A stretch of 64,000 nt of DNA from an uncultured Flavobacteriaceae bacterium (GCA_943787365.1 CALSMD010000001.1:62001-126000), one strand, 5' to 3'. Counted from the stretch's first letter, positions 29,941 to 38,889 are shown. The notes: generated by a model not told the origin, from the sequence alone. Numbers and translations are program-made.

Positions 29941-30003
29941 GAAGAGTCCTATTTGAGGTCTAAGTCTGTTATAAAAGTAATAAAATAAATGGAACCGCCA
30001 AAT
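29941..30003 (-). promoter_or_regulatory. Repeated promoter-leader module, copy 4 (upstream of the T9SS cargo)
   Basis: Minus strand: TTTGGCGG (TTG at 30001-29999), 19-bp spacer, TACTTTTA, then GACTTAGACCTCAAATAGGA and CTCTTC. A further conserved stretch reaches about 29897. This and the plus-strand promoter of the GH3 fusion, which I could not pinpoint, share the 330-bp gap 29831-30160; no other gene is seen there. Confidence 0.75.
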
Positions 30004-30160
30004 AAATCTTAAGGTTAACTTGTTTATATCTATTAATTTAGAGGGTTCGTATTTAGAAAAACAAATCACAAATACTAAATTGCTCTTAAAAACATTCAGT
30101 GTTTCTATTAAAAATAGTAACTTGGTATTGGATTTAACTCCACTATTTTTAAAACCATTT

Positions 30161-33076
30161 ATGCGCCATTTTTTTACACTCTTTTGTTTTATTTTTTCGC
30201 TCTCACTTTTCGCTCAAGAATCGGCTTCTCCTTTGGACACTTCCGATGTAGAGCTGCAAAAAACATGGGTGGATAGTACTTACAATGCACTTAGCCTGAA
30301 AGAAAAAATTGGACAATTGTATATGGTGCAAGTATTTTCTAATCAAGATCTAGCCACCAAAAAAACGATTCTAAACCAAATTACTGCCAATCATATTGGA
30401 GGCGTTATCTATTCCAATGGAGGCCCCGTGCGACAAGCCCAACTAAATAATGAGCTACAAGCTGCTTCCAAAATTCCTTTGTTAGTTGGGATGGATGCGG
30501 AGTGGGGACTGAGCATGCGTTTGGATTCTACCTATGCTTTTCCATGGAATATGACTTTGGGAGCTGTGAAAAATTTAGACCTCATACGTCAAACCGGTGT
30601 TCAAATAGGAGAGCATTGCAAACGGATTGGCGTGCATTTTAACTTTGCCCCCGTAGTGGATATCAATACCAATCCCAAAAATCCAATCATTGGAAATCGC
30701 TCTTTTGGAGAAGAAAAAGAAGAAGTCACCAAACGTTCTTTAGCGTTTATGGAAGGGATGCAAAGCGTAGGCGTGTTGGCAAATGCCAAACATTTTCCGG
30801 GGCATGGCGATACCAGTTCCGATTCGCACAAGACACTTCCCACAATTAATTTCTCAGCCAAACGCATTGATTCCCTAGAATTATATCCTTACAAACAACT
30901 CATTTCAAAAGGACTGTCGTCTGTGATGGTCGCCCATCTTAATGTGCCCAATCTCGATTCAAGACCCGAGTATCCATCCTCTTTATCCTATCCAATTGTC
31001 ACCGATTTACTAAAAGAAAAATTAGGATTTAAAGGTTTGATTTTTACCGATGCACTGAGTATGAAAGGCGCTTCTAATTTTAGCAGTCCCGGAGAAATAG
31101 ATTTGCAAGCCTTTTTGGCTGGAAATGATGTGATGCTCATGTCTAATGATGTCACTCAAGGCATAGATGCTTTGCAGAAAGCCGTGGAATCGGGCGTTAT
31201 TTCAGAAGAGCGTTTAGCCCATTCTGTCAAAAAAATATTAAGTGCCAAATACAAGGTTGGACTGCATCAATTTGAGCCCATCGATACCACCAATTTAGGT
31301 GCCGATTTGAATCGCCAAAAAGACGATCTGTTGTATGGGGAATTGATGGAAAATGCAATCACGCTGGTTCAAAATAAGAAAGCTGTTTTGCCACTCAAAA
31401 ATTTAGAATTACACAAAATTGCCTATGTCAATATGGGCGATACCGATGCAAGCCCGTTTGTCAATACACTCAACAAATACACCCAAGTGGATGTCGTAAA
31501 TGCCAAAAATTTAGATGCATTGATAACGTCTTTAAGTAACTACAACACCGTGATTGTTGGCTTTCATAAATCCAATGCAAACCCTTGGAAATCGTATCAA
31601 TTTAGGGATAAGGAACTCGTGTGGCTTTATGAAATAGCACGCACCAACAACGTGATTTTAACCCTGTTTGCAAAACCGTATGCTTTGAATGATTTCAAGA
31701 CGTTTGAAAACTTTGAAAGCATTCTGATGGCGTATCAAAACAGTCCGATTGCGCAGCAAAAAGCCGCTCAAATTATTTTTGGAGCCTTGCCGGCCAAAGG
31801 AATTTTGCCTGTGAGTTGTGGCATCAACTTTAAAGCAGGCGCTGGTTTACCAACCACTTCCTTAAATCGATTGACTTACGGATTGCCAGAATCGGTGGGG
31901 ATGGATGCAACGCGCTTACAGAAAATTGATTCCATCGCGAACTATGCTATTTCGGAACAAATGACCCCAGGTATTCAATTGTTAGTGGCACGCAAAGGAA
32001 AAGTGATTTACGAAAAATCGTTTGGGTACCACACCTATAAAAAAGCATCTGAAGTAAAGTTTAATACCCTTTATGACGTGGCGTCTCTCACTAAAATATT
32101 AGCCACACTTCCCTTGCTTATGGAGTTGGTTGATTCAGGAGTGATTGGTTTAGATTCTACCTTAGGCGACTTATTGCCGTCCTATAAAAACACCAATAAA
32201 GAAGCCATTACAATTCAGGAGATGCTTTCTCATTTTGCACAACTAAAACCATGGATTCCATTTTATGTATCTACCTTAGACTCTGTTACTCAAAAACCAA
32301 ACCCTAAGTTTTATAAAGTTAAACCTTCTAATAAATTTCCAATAAAAATAAACGAACAGTTATATCTACGAAAGGATTTTAGGGATAGTATTCAAAATCG
32401 AATCATCAATTCAGAATTGCTCGAAGAACAAGAATATCGTTACAGCGACTTACCTTATTATATTTTAAAATCAATTATAGAAAATCATTATAATTTACCA
32501 CTGGATGCATTGGTACAACAGCATTTTTATAAATCATTAGGGGCTAATTATACAACCTATAAACCGTTAGAGAAGTTTAGTAAATACCAGATCACTCCCA
32601 CAGAAATAGATGATTATTTTCGATATGATACCGTACATGGATATGTGCATGATATGGGTGCTGCAATGCAAGATGGTGTTGGTGGACACGCAGGTTTATT
32701 TAGTAATGCCAATGATGTTGCAAAACTGATGCAAATGTATCTTCAAGAAGGGGTTTATGGAAGGAAACGTTATTTCTCAACAGATACATTTAAGACGTTT
32801 AATACCTGTCATTATTGCGATCAAGAAAACCGTCGCGGCATTGGATTTGATAAACCACAATTAGAAGACGAAGGCCCTACCTGTGGTTGTTTGTCGATGA
32901 CGAGTTTTGGACATTCAGGATTTACGGGAACTTATGCATGGGCAGATCCAGAAGAAGAAATAGTTTATGTATTTTTGGCCAATAGAACGTTTCCGAAATC
33001 CGATCCGAATCGGCTTTCACAAGAAAACATTAGAACGGAAATACAACGTTTGATCTACGAATCAATTATAGAATAA
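30161..33076 (+). CDS. GH3 beta-N-acetylglucosaminidase fused to serine beta-lactamase-type domain
   Basis: A 971-aa exported fusion starting at ATG 30161; an in-frame TTG 141 nt upstream is rejected because the ATG begins a proper signal peptide (MRHFFTLFCFIFSLSLFAQE). Residues ~30-600 are a NagZ-like GH3 domain: KHFPGHGDTSSDS with the family's His at 211, and the nucleophile Asp near 297 in FTDALSMKGA. Residues ~610-970 are a class C beta-lactamase/AmiE-like domain with S642-x-x-K645 (A-S-L-T-K) and H-S-G-F-T-G in place of K-T-G. In Bacillus, separate NagZ and AmiE remove GlcNAc and then the peptide from muropeptides, so this fusion likely does both. bshA follows 2 bp later. Confidence 0.9.
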   Translation: MRHFFTLFCFIFSLSLFAQESASPLDTSDVELQKTWVDSTYNALSLKEKIGQLYMVQVFSNQDLATKKTILNQITANHIGGVIYSNGGPVRQAQLNNELQAASKIPLLVGMDAEWGLSMRLDSTYAFPWNMTLGAVKNLDLIRQTGVQIGEHCKRIGVHFNFAPVVDINTNPKNPIIGNRSFGEEKEEVTKRSLAFMEGMQSVGVLANAKHFPGHGDTSSDSHKTLPTINFSAKRIDSLELYPYKQLISKGLSSVMVAHLNVPNLDSRPEYPSSLSYPIVTDLLKEKLGFKGLIFTDALSMKGASNFSSPGEIDLQAFLAGNDVMLMSNDVTQGIDALQKAVESGVISEERLAHSVKKILSAKYKVGLHQFEPIDTTNLGADLNRQKDDLLYGELMENAITLVQNKKAVLPLKNLELHKIAYVNMGDTDASPFVNTLNKYTQVDVVNAKNLDALITSLSNYNTVIVGFHKSNANPWKSYQFRDKELVWLYEIARTNNVILTLFAKPYALNDFKTFENFESILMAYQNSPIAQQKAAQIIFGALPAKGILPVSCGINFKAGAGLPTTSLNRLTYGLPESVGMDATRLQKIDSIANYAISEQMTPGIQLLVARKGKVIYEKSFGYHTYKKASEVKFNTLYDVASLTKILATLPLLMELVDSGVIGLDSTLGDLLPSYKNTNKEAITIQEMLSHFAQLKPWIPFYVSTLDSVTQKPNPKFYKVKPSNKFPIKINEQLYLRKDFRDSIQNRIINSELLEEQEYRYSDLPYYILKSIIENHYNLPLDALVQQHFYKSLGANYTTYKPLEKFSKYQITPTEIDDYFRYDTVHGYVHDMGAAMQDGVGGHAGLFSNANDVAKLMQMYLQEGVYGRKRYFSTDTFKTFNTCHYCDQENRRGIGFDKPQLEDEGPTCGCLSMTSFGHSGFTGTYAWADPEEEIVYVFLANRTFPKSDPNRLSQENIRTEIQRLIYESIIE

Positions 33077-33078
33077 TT

Positions 33079-34215
33079 ATGAATATAGGCATTGTGTGTT
33101 ACCCAACCTTTGGAGGAAGTGGTGTTTTGGCAACCGAATTGGGTTTAGAATTATCTCGCAAAGGACATGAGATACATTTCATTACGTACAGTCAACCTGT
33201 ACGCTTGGAATTATTGAGTTCCAATGTACATTTTCACGAAGTCAACGTGCCAGAATACCCGCTGTTTCATTACCAGCCTTATGAGTTGGCGTTGTCAAGT
33301 AAACTAGTGGATATGGTCAAAGTTCATAAAATTGATGTTTTGCATGTGCACTACGCTATTCCGCATGCCTATGCCGCCTATATGGCTAAAAAAATGCTTC
33401 ACGAAGAAGGCATTGATGTCCCAATTGTTACTACTTTGCACGGCACCGATATTACCTTAGTAGGAAGCCATCCTTTTTATAAAACGGCGGTAACGTTTAG
33501 CATCAATAAATCAGATGCGGTGACCTCTGTGTCTCAAAATTTAAAAGAAGATACCCAACGATTATTTAACACCAAAAAAGAGATTAAAGTCGTTCCGAAT
33601 TTTATCGATATAGATAAATATAAAAACACTTATAAAGACTGTGATCGGGATCTTTTGGCACTTCCTGAGGAACGCGTGATTACCCATGTGAGTAATTTTA
33701 GACCTGTCAAACGCATTGCAGATGTGATTGAAATTTTCTATAGAATTCAAAAAGAACTTCCTGCAAAATTAATGATGGTAGGCGAGGGGCCTGAGCGGAA
33801 GGAAGCCGAACTGCTTTGTGAAACGTACAAAATAGAAGATAAAGTTGTGTTTTTAGGCAACAGTAGTGAAGTGGATAAAATCTTGTGTTTTAGTGATTTA
33901 TTTTTATTGCCCTCCCAAACGGAGAGTTTTGGATTGGCGGCTTTAGAAGCCATGGCTTCTGGAGTTCCTGTGATTTCAAGTAATTCTGGAGGCATTCCAG
34001 AAGTGAACATTCAAGGGGTTTCTGGATTTTTAAGTCCCGTAGGTGCCATTGATGAAATGGCTCAAAACGCACTAAAAATTCTTAAAGAGGACGCTGTTTT
34101 AGATGTATTTAAAAAAGGAGCACAAGCCACGGCGACTAAATTTGATATTCACAAAATTGTTCCTTTTTACGAAGCTATTTATGAAGAAGCGCTCCAAAAC
34201 TGCATTTCAATTTAA
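33079..34215 (+). CDS. bshA: N-acetyl-alpha-D-glucosaminyl L-malate synthase
   Basis: BshA is the GT4 glycosyltransferase that joins GlcNAc from UDP-GlcNAc to L-malate, the first step of bacillithiol synthesis. The 378-aa protein starts with the diagnostic NIGIVCYPTFGGSGVLATEL; the donor-binding E-x7-E region is E-S-F-G-L-A-A-L-E-A-M-A-S-G-V-P near residue 290. Its presence predicts bacillithiol as the low-molecular-weight thiol; bshB and bshC are not in the window. It starts 2 bp after the GH3-fusion stop, so the two are co-transcribed. Both handle GlcNAc, which may or may not be meaningful. Confidence 0.96.
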   Translation: MNIGIVCYPTFGGSGVLATELGLELSRKGHEIHFITYSQPVRLELLSSNVHFHEVNVPEYPLFHYQPYELALSSKLVDMVKVHKIDVLHVHYAIPHAYAAYMAKKMLHEEGIDVPIVTTLHGTDITLVGSHPFYKTAVTFSINKSDAVTSVSQNLKEDTQRLFNTKKEIKVVPNFIDIDKYKNTYKDCDRDLLALPEERVITHVSNFRPVKRIADVIEIFYRIQKELPAKLMMVGEGPERKEAELLCETYKIEDKVVFLGNSSEVDKILCFSDLFLLPSQTESFGLAALEAMASGVPVISSNSGGIPEVNIQGVSGFLSPVGAIDEMAQNALKILKEDAVLDVFKKGAQATATKFDIHKIVPFYEAIYEEALQNCISI

Positions 34216-34253
34216 TTCGTAAAAAGATTCGACACTTAGTAGCGTTGGAATTT

Positions 34254-34282
34254 TTGTTTTTATAATAATACAATTACTTTTA
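34254..34282 (+). promoter_or_regulatory. Predicted aroC promoter
   Basis: TTTG at 34253-34256, 18-bp spacer, TACTTTTA at 34275-34282, close to the Bacteroidota TTTG-N19-TAnnTTTG consensus. It lies 27 bp before the aroC start codon in the 93-bp bshA-aroC gap. Confidence 0.55.
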
Positions 34283-34308
34283 CATTCTAAAGACTTAAGG
34301 ACTAGTAT

Positions 34309-35373
34309 ATGGCAGGGAATGCATTTGGATCGATTTTTAAACTGACAACTTTTGGGGAATCTCATGGAACTGCTATTGGCGGTGTGATTGATGGATGCCC
34401 TGCGGGAATTACAATTAATTTTGAAGCGATTCAGCTTGAAATGGACCGTCGGAAACCCGGACAATCCAACATTGTGACCCAACGAAAAGAACCGGATACC
34501 GTTAAGTTTTTATCTGGAATTTTTGAAGGGATTACTACTGGTACACCTATTGGATTTATCATTGAAAATGCCAATCAAAAATCGAATGATTATACACATA
34601 TAAAAGACGTGTTTCGTCCGAGTCATGCCGATTATACGTACACCGAAAAATACGGTCAACGCGATTATAGAGGTGGTGGACGCAGTTCGGCAAGAGAGAC
34701 AGCCTGTCGCGTGGTGGCAGGAGCCATTGCAAAACAATTTCTCAAAACAATTGAAATAAACGCATATACGTCTTCTGTTGGAGACATAGCACTTAACAAA
34801 TCTTATAAAGATTTAGATTTAGCCAATGCTGAAACAAACGACGTTCGTTGTCCAGATTCAGAAGTGGCTGCAGAAATGATTTCCAAAATAAAAGCCATTC
34901 GTAAAGAAGGTGATACTATTGGAGGCGTGATTTCTTGTGTGATAAAAAATGTACCCGTAGGCTTAGGGGAACCCGTGTTTGACCGTTTGCATGCACAGTT
35001 AGGAAAAGCGATGCTTTCCATTAATGCGGTGAAAGGATTTCAATACGGTAGTGGATTTGAAGGGACGCAACTCAAAGGAAGTCAGCATAACGATGCTTTT
35101 AATGCTGATGGCTCTACCAAAACAAATTTATCGGGTGGCATTCAAGGCGGAATAAGTAATGGGATGGACATCTATTTTGATGTGGCTTTTAAGCCGGTTG
35201 CGACAATCATGCAAGCCCAAGACACAATCGATAAGGATGGTAATGTGGTTGAAATGCACGGAAAAGGTCGGCACGATCCTTGTGTAGTACCGCGTGCGGT
35301 GCCAATTGTCGAAGCCATGGCTGCCTTGGTTATTGCCGACTTTATGCTGTTAAATCGGCTTAGTAAAGCTTAA
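34309..35373 (+). CDS. aroC: Chorismate synthase
   Basis: AroC converts 5-enolpyruvylshikimate 3-phosphate to chorismate using reduced FMN, the last shikimate step. At 354 aa it has normal length. The three family signatures are present: G-E-S-H-G-x-A-I-G near the start ([12 protein letters not shown]), the Arg/Ser motif [18 protein letters not shown] at about residue 125, and [13 protein letters not shown] near 320 (with the conserved R-H-D-P). It stands alone between bshA and the symporter gene with its own predicted promoter; other aro genes are not nearby. Confidence 0.98.
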   Translation: MAGNAFGSIFKLTTFGESHGTAIGGVIDGCPAGITINFEAIQLEMDRRKPGQSNIVTQRKEPDTVKFLSGIFEGITTGTPIGFIIENANQKSNDYTHIKDVFRPSHADYTYTEKYGQRDYRGGGRSSARETACRVVAGAIAKQFLKTIEINAYTSSVGDIALNKSYKDLDLANAETNDVRCPDSEVAAEMISKIKAIRKEGDTIGGVISCVIKNVPVGLGEPVFDRLHAQLGKAMLSINAVKGFQYGSGFEGTQLKGSQHNDAFNADGSTKTNLSGGIQGGISNGMDIYFDVAFKPVATIMQAQDTIDKDGNVVEMHGKGRHDPCVVPRAVPIVEAMAALVIADFMLLNRLSKA

Positions 35374-35392
35374 AATATAAAAAAACACCCAT

Positions 35393-36715
35393 ATGAAATC
35401 ACTTGCACTACATTGGAAAATATTAATTGGCATGCTATCAGGTGTGACCTTTGGTTTTATAATGCTCGAAGTAGGCGGTGCTGATTTTGTGGCGAGTTGG
35501 ATCAAACCCATTGGGACGATTTTTGTAAAACTCTTAAAATTAATTGCGGTGCCGCTTATTTTAGCTTCACTGATTAAAGGGATTTCAGATTTAAAAGACA
35601 TTTCAAAATTTGCGTCTATTGGACTTAAAACCATTATAATCTATGTACTCACCACAGTGATTGCTATTAGTATTGGATTGATTTTGGTGAATACACTAAA
35701 TCCTGGTGACGGCGTTTCTGCTGAAACCATTTCGAAATTGACTGAAACCTATGCGGACAACAGCAGTGTGCAAGGAAAAATTGCAGAAGCAAGTCGCCAA
35801 CAAGCCAGTCGTCCTTTGGATTTTCTGGTAGATATGGTACCGGACAATGCCTTTTCTGCTCTGAGTAATAATAAACTGATGTTGCAAGTCATTTTCTTAG
35901 CGATGTTTTTAGGGATTTCTCTCTTGTTAGTAGGCGAAAAAAGTGCGAAACCCCTCAAAGATTTCTTTGATTCTTTGAATGATGTCGTCCTAAAAATGGT
36001 GGATTTAATCATGCTGACTGCGCCTTTTGCGGTGTTTGCATTGTTGGCCAATGTGGTCGTGTCTTCTGGAGATCCTGAGTTGTTATATGCCCTGTTGTTT
36101 TATTCAGGTGTGGTAGTAGGTGGATTAACACTGATGGTTTGCTTTTACCTTGTATTGGTATCGGTGATTACCAAAAGAAATCCACTATGGTTTTTGAAAC
36201 AAATCAGTCCAGCACAGTTATTAGCATTTTCAACCAGTAGTAGTGCGGCAACGCTTCCTGTGACTATGGAACGTGTGGAAGAACACCTCGGTGTGGATAA
36301 AGAAGTGTCTAGTTTTGTGTTGCCCGTAGGCGCGACCATCAATATGGATGGAACCAGTTTATACCAAGCAGTAGCGGCTGTGTTTATAGCCCAAGCCTTG
36401 GATTTTGACTTGACGTTTACAGATCAATTAATGATTGTTCTCACAGCGCTTTTAGCGTCTATAGGAAGTGCAGCTGTCCCAGGAGCAGGGATGGTGATGT
36501 TGGTAATTGTTCTAGAGTCGGTTGGCTTTCCAGCGGATAAGTTAGCCATTGGATTGGCGCTTATTTTTGCAGTGGACCGCCCCTTAGATATGTGCCGTAC
36601 CATGGTAAATGTCACAGGCGATGCCACGGTTTCTATGATAGTGGCAAAGTTTGAAGGCAAACTTCACACCCCAAAATCTAAAGAATGGGATGATCATTTG
36701 GAGGAGGTGAAGTAA
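35393..36715 (+). CDS. Dicarboxylate/amino acid:cation symporter (DAACS family)
   Basis: A 440-aa glutamate/dicarboxylate:Na+ or H+ symporter with about eight transmembrane helices and two re-entrant loops. The family marks are visible: the serine-rich hairpin-1 motif FSTSSSAATLPVT near residue 280, the N-M-D-G-T cation/substrate motif near 315, and A-A-V-P-G-A-G-M-V-M near 360; D-R-P-L-D-M-C-R-T near 400 contains the substrate-binding Asp and Arg. Arg there favours acidic substrates such as glutamate, aspartate or C4-dicarboxylates. Located 19 bp after aroC, so possibly read through from it. Confidence 0.93.
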   Translation: MKSLALHWKILIGMLSGVTFGFIMLEVGGADFVASWIKPIGTIFVKLLKLIAVPLILASLIKGISDLKDISKFASIGLKTIIIYVLTTVIAISIGLILVNTLNPGDGVSAETISKLTETYADNSSVQGKIAEASRQQASRPLDFLVDMVPDNAFSALSNNKLMLQVIFLAMFLGISLLLVGEKSAKPLKDFFDSLNDVVLKMVDLIMLTAPFAVFALLANVVVSSGDPELLYALLFYSGVVVGGLTLMVCFYLVLVSVITKRNPLWFLKQISPAQLLAFSTSSSAATLPVTMERVEEHLGVDKEVSSFVLPVGATINMDGTSLYQAVAAVFIAQALDFDLTFTDQLMIVLTALLASIGSAAVPGAGMVMLVIVLESVGFPADKLAIGLALIFAVDRPLDMCRTMVNVTGDATVSMIVAKFEGKLHTPKSKEWDDHLEEVK

Positions 36716-37024
36716 ACTATTTTCAAGAGTCTAACTGATTACGAAAGAGGTATTCTTTCTCGTGAGTTTCCTATAATAAAGATATTTTTTACTCTGTATT
36801 TCTATTTAGATCTAATAATAATTTTTCATCTTTAAATAAATAAAAAGTTAATTTTAGATTTGAAAAGCATATTTGAAGATATTATATTAAAATGAGGTTT
36901 ACAATCCCTTAATTTTGTATGTTATTGAAAATTAAATTTTAAAAACAGGATCACTAATTTTTTAAGAAGTTTTTGATTTACTTTAGTTTAAATGCCAGAC
37001 AAAAGAATTGGATTGGGAGTGGGA
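36716..37024. other. AT-rich gap, no gene seen
   Basis: This 309-bp stretch between the convergent symporter and toxin genes has no ORF with coding character. A weak hairpin lies at about 36739-36764 (ACGAAAGA / TCTTTCTCGT) that could end symporter transcription. The rest is A/T-rich without repeats I can match elsewhere in the window. Confidence 0.5.
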
Positions 37025-37447
37025 TTATTTTTTAACAAGACTGTTTAGAAACTCATCTGGAGACATCACAGGTAGTAATGATTTTTTAAAATCTTTTCCG
37101 TTTCTAGTAATGATTAATTCACAACCAGATTCGATAGCACTAAAATATTGAAGCGCATCTTCAAAATCCTTAAATGATGAATTTAAGCCTTTTTCAATAG
37201 TTTGTGCATCAAGAGAACAAATTTCACTTATAACATTGAACTTCCTCAGTTTTTCTCGAGCCTTTTTAGAGTTTTCAAATTTTGATAGAAAATAATTCAA
37301 GGTTGCATATGAAATAGGAGAAACCACTAAAGTTAAAACTTCTTTTTCCCCTAAGGATGCTATTTTAGCAATGGACTCATAGAAAGGTTTACGCTCCCCC
37401 AAAAGGTCTAACATTACATTTGTATCTATAAAAATTCTTTTACTCAT
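37025..37447 (-). CDS. PIN-domain toxin (VapC-like)
   Basis: A 140-aa PIN-domain ribonuclease. The first metal-binding Asp is in R-I-F-I-D-T-N-V-M-L-D-L-L at residue ~8, a central acidic cluster is in F-K-D-F-E-D-A-L-Q at ~93, and I-T-R-N-G-K-D-F at ~113 supplies the last acidic residue. This is the arrangement of VapC-type toxins that cleave tRNA or rRNA. It overlaps the upstream antitoxin gene by 4 bp (ATGA), the usual coupling in type II toxin-antitoxin pairs. The module sits at the edge of an accessory patch. Target RNA cannot be predicted. Confidence 0.88.
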   Translation of the reverse strand: MSKRIFIDTNVMLDLLGERKPFYESIAKIASLGEKEVLTLVVSPISYATLNYFLSKFENSKKAREKLRKFNVISEICSLDAQTIEKGLNSSFKDFEDALQYFSAIESGCELIITRNGKDFKKSLLPVMSPDEFLNSLVKK

Positions 37448-37692
37448 TGATATTTCTCTATTAAGTAATCAGAGTAAACTTCTTTATCATCTAAATCAGC
37501 AGGAATGTTAATCCCTGTTGCCATACTTTTTACAAAAGGAGATATTTCAAAATCCGTTTTATTTTTTTCAGACGTTAGCGACTGCAGATAAGCCTCAATA
37601 ATTCTAGATAAACTCATTTTTTTATCAGAAGCATATTTTTTTGCATTCTCAATAATTTCCTGATTTAACTTTAATGTTAGTTTAGTATCCAT
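37444..37692 (-). CDS. Antitoxin, DUF6364-like
   Basis: An 82-aa protein upstream of and overlapping the PIN toxin. The N-terminal half (T-L-K-L-N-Q-E-I-I-E-N-A-K-K-Y-A then K-M-S-L-S-R-I-I-E-A-Y) is a ribbon-helix-helix DNA-binding pattern as in DUF6364 antitoxins, and the acidic C-terminal half (P-A-D-L-D-D-K-E-V-Y-S-D-Y) would wrap the toxin. Such antitoxins repress their own promoter. No defined operator palindrome was found in the short upstream AT stretch, though CCGTGCA / TGCACGG arms lie at about 37731-37770. Confidence 0.83.
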   Translation of the reverse strand: MDTKLTLKLNQEIIENAKKYASDKKMSLSRIIEAYLQSLTSEKNKTDFEISPFVKSMATGINIPADLDDKEVYSDYLIEKYQ

Positions 37693-37818
37693 AAAATTAA
37701 TTTATACGTACAAATATAATAATTAAAGCCGTGCAAACCGATTTTAGAGCAGGATTTTTTGGATGCACGGTAATGAGTCGTTCATCCATTTCCAATAAGG
37801 GAATGTTCCGTCTACTTA

Positions 37819-37983
37819 TTACTGGCAAACAAAAATCTGTTTTTCCGATTGATCATTAAATGCTTCTTCTTCAAAACCTCCAAACTTATGAATCACATTA
37901 AAACCGCTCCATTCAAGATAGGAATCTAATTCTTGAGGAAAAAACAATCGCATGTCCAAATTTTGAATCGAATCAAACACCCC
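37819..37983 (-). pseudogene. C-terminal fragment of a SAM-dependent methyltransferase
   Basis: In one minus-strand frame, 37819-37983 encodes about 50 residues ending at TAA 37821-37819, including D-M-R-L-F-F-P-Q-E-L-D-S-Y-L and ending K-Q-I-F-V-C-Q. This is the usual C-terminus of class I methyltransferases of the type that end with a strand after a F-P-Q-E-L segment. No N-terminus or Rossmann domain is present; it is joined directly to a DUF1569 fragment in another frame, so a deletion is the simplest explanation. Confidence 0.6.
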
Positions 37984-38120
37984 ATTTCATAAGTGACACT
38001 ACAATGTGCTAACATTTGTCCAACTGTCATCTTTCCCCATTTCGGTTTAGAATTTGGATTCAGCAAATTTATTCGTCCGATAATTTCTTCTGAAACGGTT
38101 TTGTCAAATACGTCTTTCAT
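37926..38120 (-). pseudogene. N-terminal fragment of a DUF1569 (DinB-like) protein
   Basis: The ORF starts MKDVFDKTVSEEIIGRINLL and continues N-P-N-S-K-P-K-W-G-K-M-T-V-G-Q-M-L-A-H-C, a DUF1569 N-terminus with the conserved His. Full proteins are ~150 aa. Here homology stops after about 47 residues (Y-E-M-G) near 37980, and the last ~17 residues are out-of-frame translation of the methyltransferase fragment. It is therefore a truncated, fused remnant. Its start follows a palindromic repeat at 38149-38275. Confidence 0.65.
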
Positions 38121-38148
38121 TTTCTTTAAGTTCGTTTTCAGCTTGTTG

Positions 38149-38275
38149 CCAACGTTTTTGTATATAGTTTGTTGCGTGTTTCAAGTACCTAATTTAGCAA
38201 ATACAAACCGAATAGAAAATCCGCAGGAATTTTCCAAGTAAGCGATAACTAGCAATAAATTATATACGTTGTTAC
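38149..38275. repeat. attC-like imperfect palindrome between two accessory genes
   Basis: The left arm (CCAACG, TATATA, TTTGTTGC from 38149) and right arm (GCAATAAAT, TATATACGTTG to 38275) are imperfect inverted repeats around ~75 bp. This shape, with a core like CAACG-TATATA-TTGC, recurs between small accessory genes in flavobacteria and resembles integron attC sites. The consensus core GTTRRRY is not matched, so no integron claim is made. Confidence 0.45.
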
Positions 38276-38285
38276 CATACGTTTT

Positions 38286-38774
38286 TTATTCCATTTTTTT
38301 TAATTCTGATTTTTTTACAACAATTGTATTTCCCCAAATATCTCCTAACCGTTGATTTTTATCTGTGTTTTTTATTGTTATGAATCCGATTAGTCCAAAA
38401 AAGAACATATCGATTGGGTCAAGTAAATGTCTTTTAAAAGATTGTCCAAAAGTCAGTTTTTCGTCCGTTCCGCTAAAAGTTGTATCGTCAGATGATTTTC
38501 GGATAGACACAGGTTTTAGTCCAACTAATAAATTCCCAAGTGTTGCTCCGAACCATTGCTCAAATCCGATAGTCATTATTCCCCAAAATAGCATTGGAAT
38601 TAATGCAGGAAGACCATTTAAAGAAAATCCACCTTCACCGTTTGGTTCTCCAAAAGAATAGCCAAAGTAAAAAAAGAAAGCAAAGATTATAACGTAGTCA
38701 ACAATTCCTGCTAAAATTCGGTCTCCAATATTTGGTTCAGTTTTAAATTTAGTAGTTAAGTTTGTTTCGTTCAT
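38286..38774 (-). CDS. RDD family membrane protein
   Basis: A 162-aa protein; ATG 38774 is preferred over an in-frame TTG at 38786 because MNETN precedes a normal polar start. The RDD domain shows an N-terminal I-G-D-R-I-L-A-G-I-V-D-Y with the Arg-Asp and Asp that name the family, a membrane helix (I-I-F-A-F-F-F-Y-F-G-Y-S-F), a second helix around L-I-P-M-L-F-W-G-I-M and a third near F-G-L-I-G-F. RDD proteins are small multi-pass proteins, some transporting ions or methyl-ectoine, mostly unknown. The gene is flanked by a 10-bp inverted repeat GTTACCATAC / GTATGGTAAC (38271, 38789) and preceded by promoter module copy 5. Confidence 0.85.
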   Translation of the reverse strand: MNETNLTTKFKTEPNIGDRILAGIVDYVIIFAFFFYFGYSFGEPNGEGGFSLNGLPALIPMLFWGIMTIGFEQWFGATLGNLLVGLKPVSIRKSSDDTTFSGTDEKLTFGQSFKRHLLDPIDMFFFGLIGFITIKNTDKNQRLGDIWGNTIVVKKSELKKME

Positions 38775-38850
38775 CGTTTTTCTCAAATGTATGGTAACTA
38801 GTGTGTATATATCCCTTAGGTGTGCATATTTCCATTATATCCAGTGTTTT

Positions 38851-38889
38851 GTTCAACAATACATCCCGATTTGGCATGTATTGTTGAAC
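38851..38889 (-). promoter_or_regulatory. Perfect 14-bp hairpin in the long leader, copy 5
   Basis: GTTCAACAATACAT at 38851-38864 pairs perfectly with ATGTATTGTTGAAC at 38876-38889 around an 11-nt loop CCCGATTTGGC. It lies in the 394-bp gap between the RDD start and the DCC gene, downstream of module copy 5 in transcription order, about 80 nt from the RDD ATG. The same hairpin in altered form is at 26442 and 57196. Confidence 0.7.

Noticed and set aside
30020..30160. 47-residue N-terminal extension of the GH3/beta-lactamase protein from a TTG
   Set aside because: It would bury the signal peptide that starts at ATG 30161, and the DNA here is part of the repeat-containing gap.
37729..37770. 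Operator palindrome for the toxin-antitoxin promoter (CCGTGCA/TGCACGG)
   Set aside because: 29-nt loop and 40-80 bp from the antitoxin start without a visible promoter; insufficient to call an operator.
38149..38275. Integron attC site
   Set aside because: Shape is similar, but the GTTRRRY/RYYYAAC core is not matched and no integrase is in the window; kept only as an attC-like repeat.
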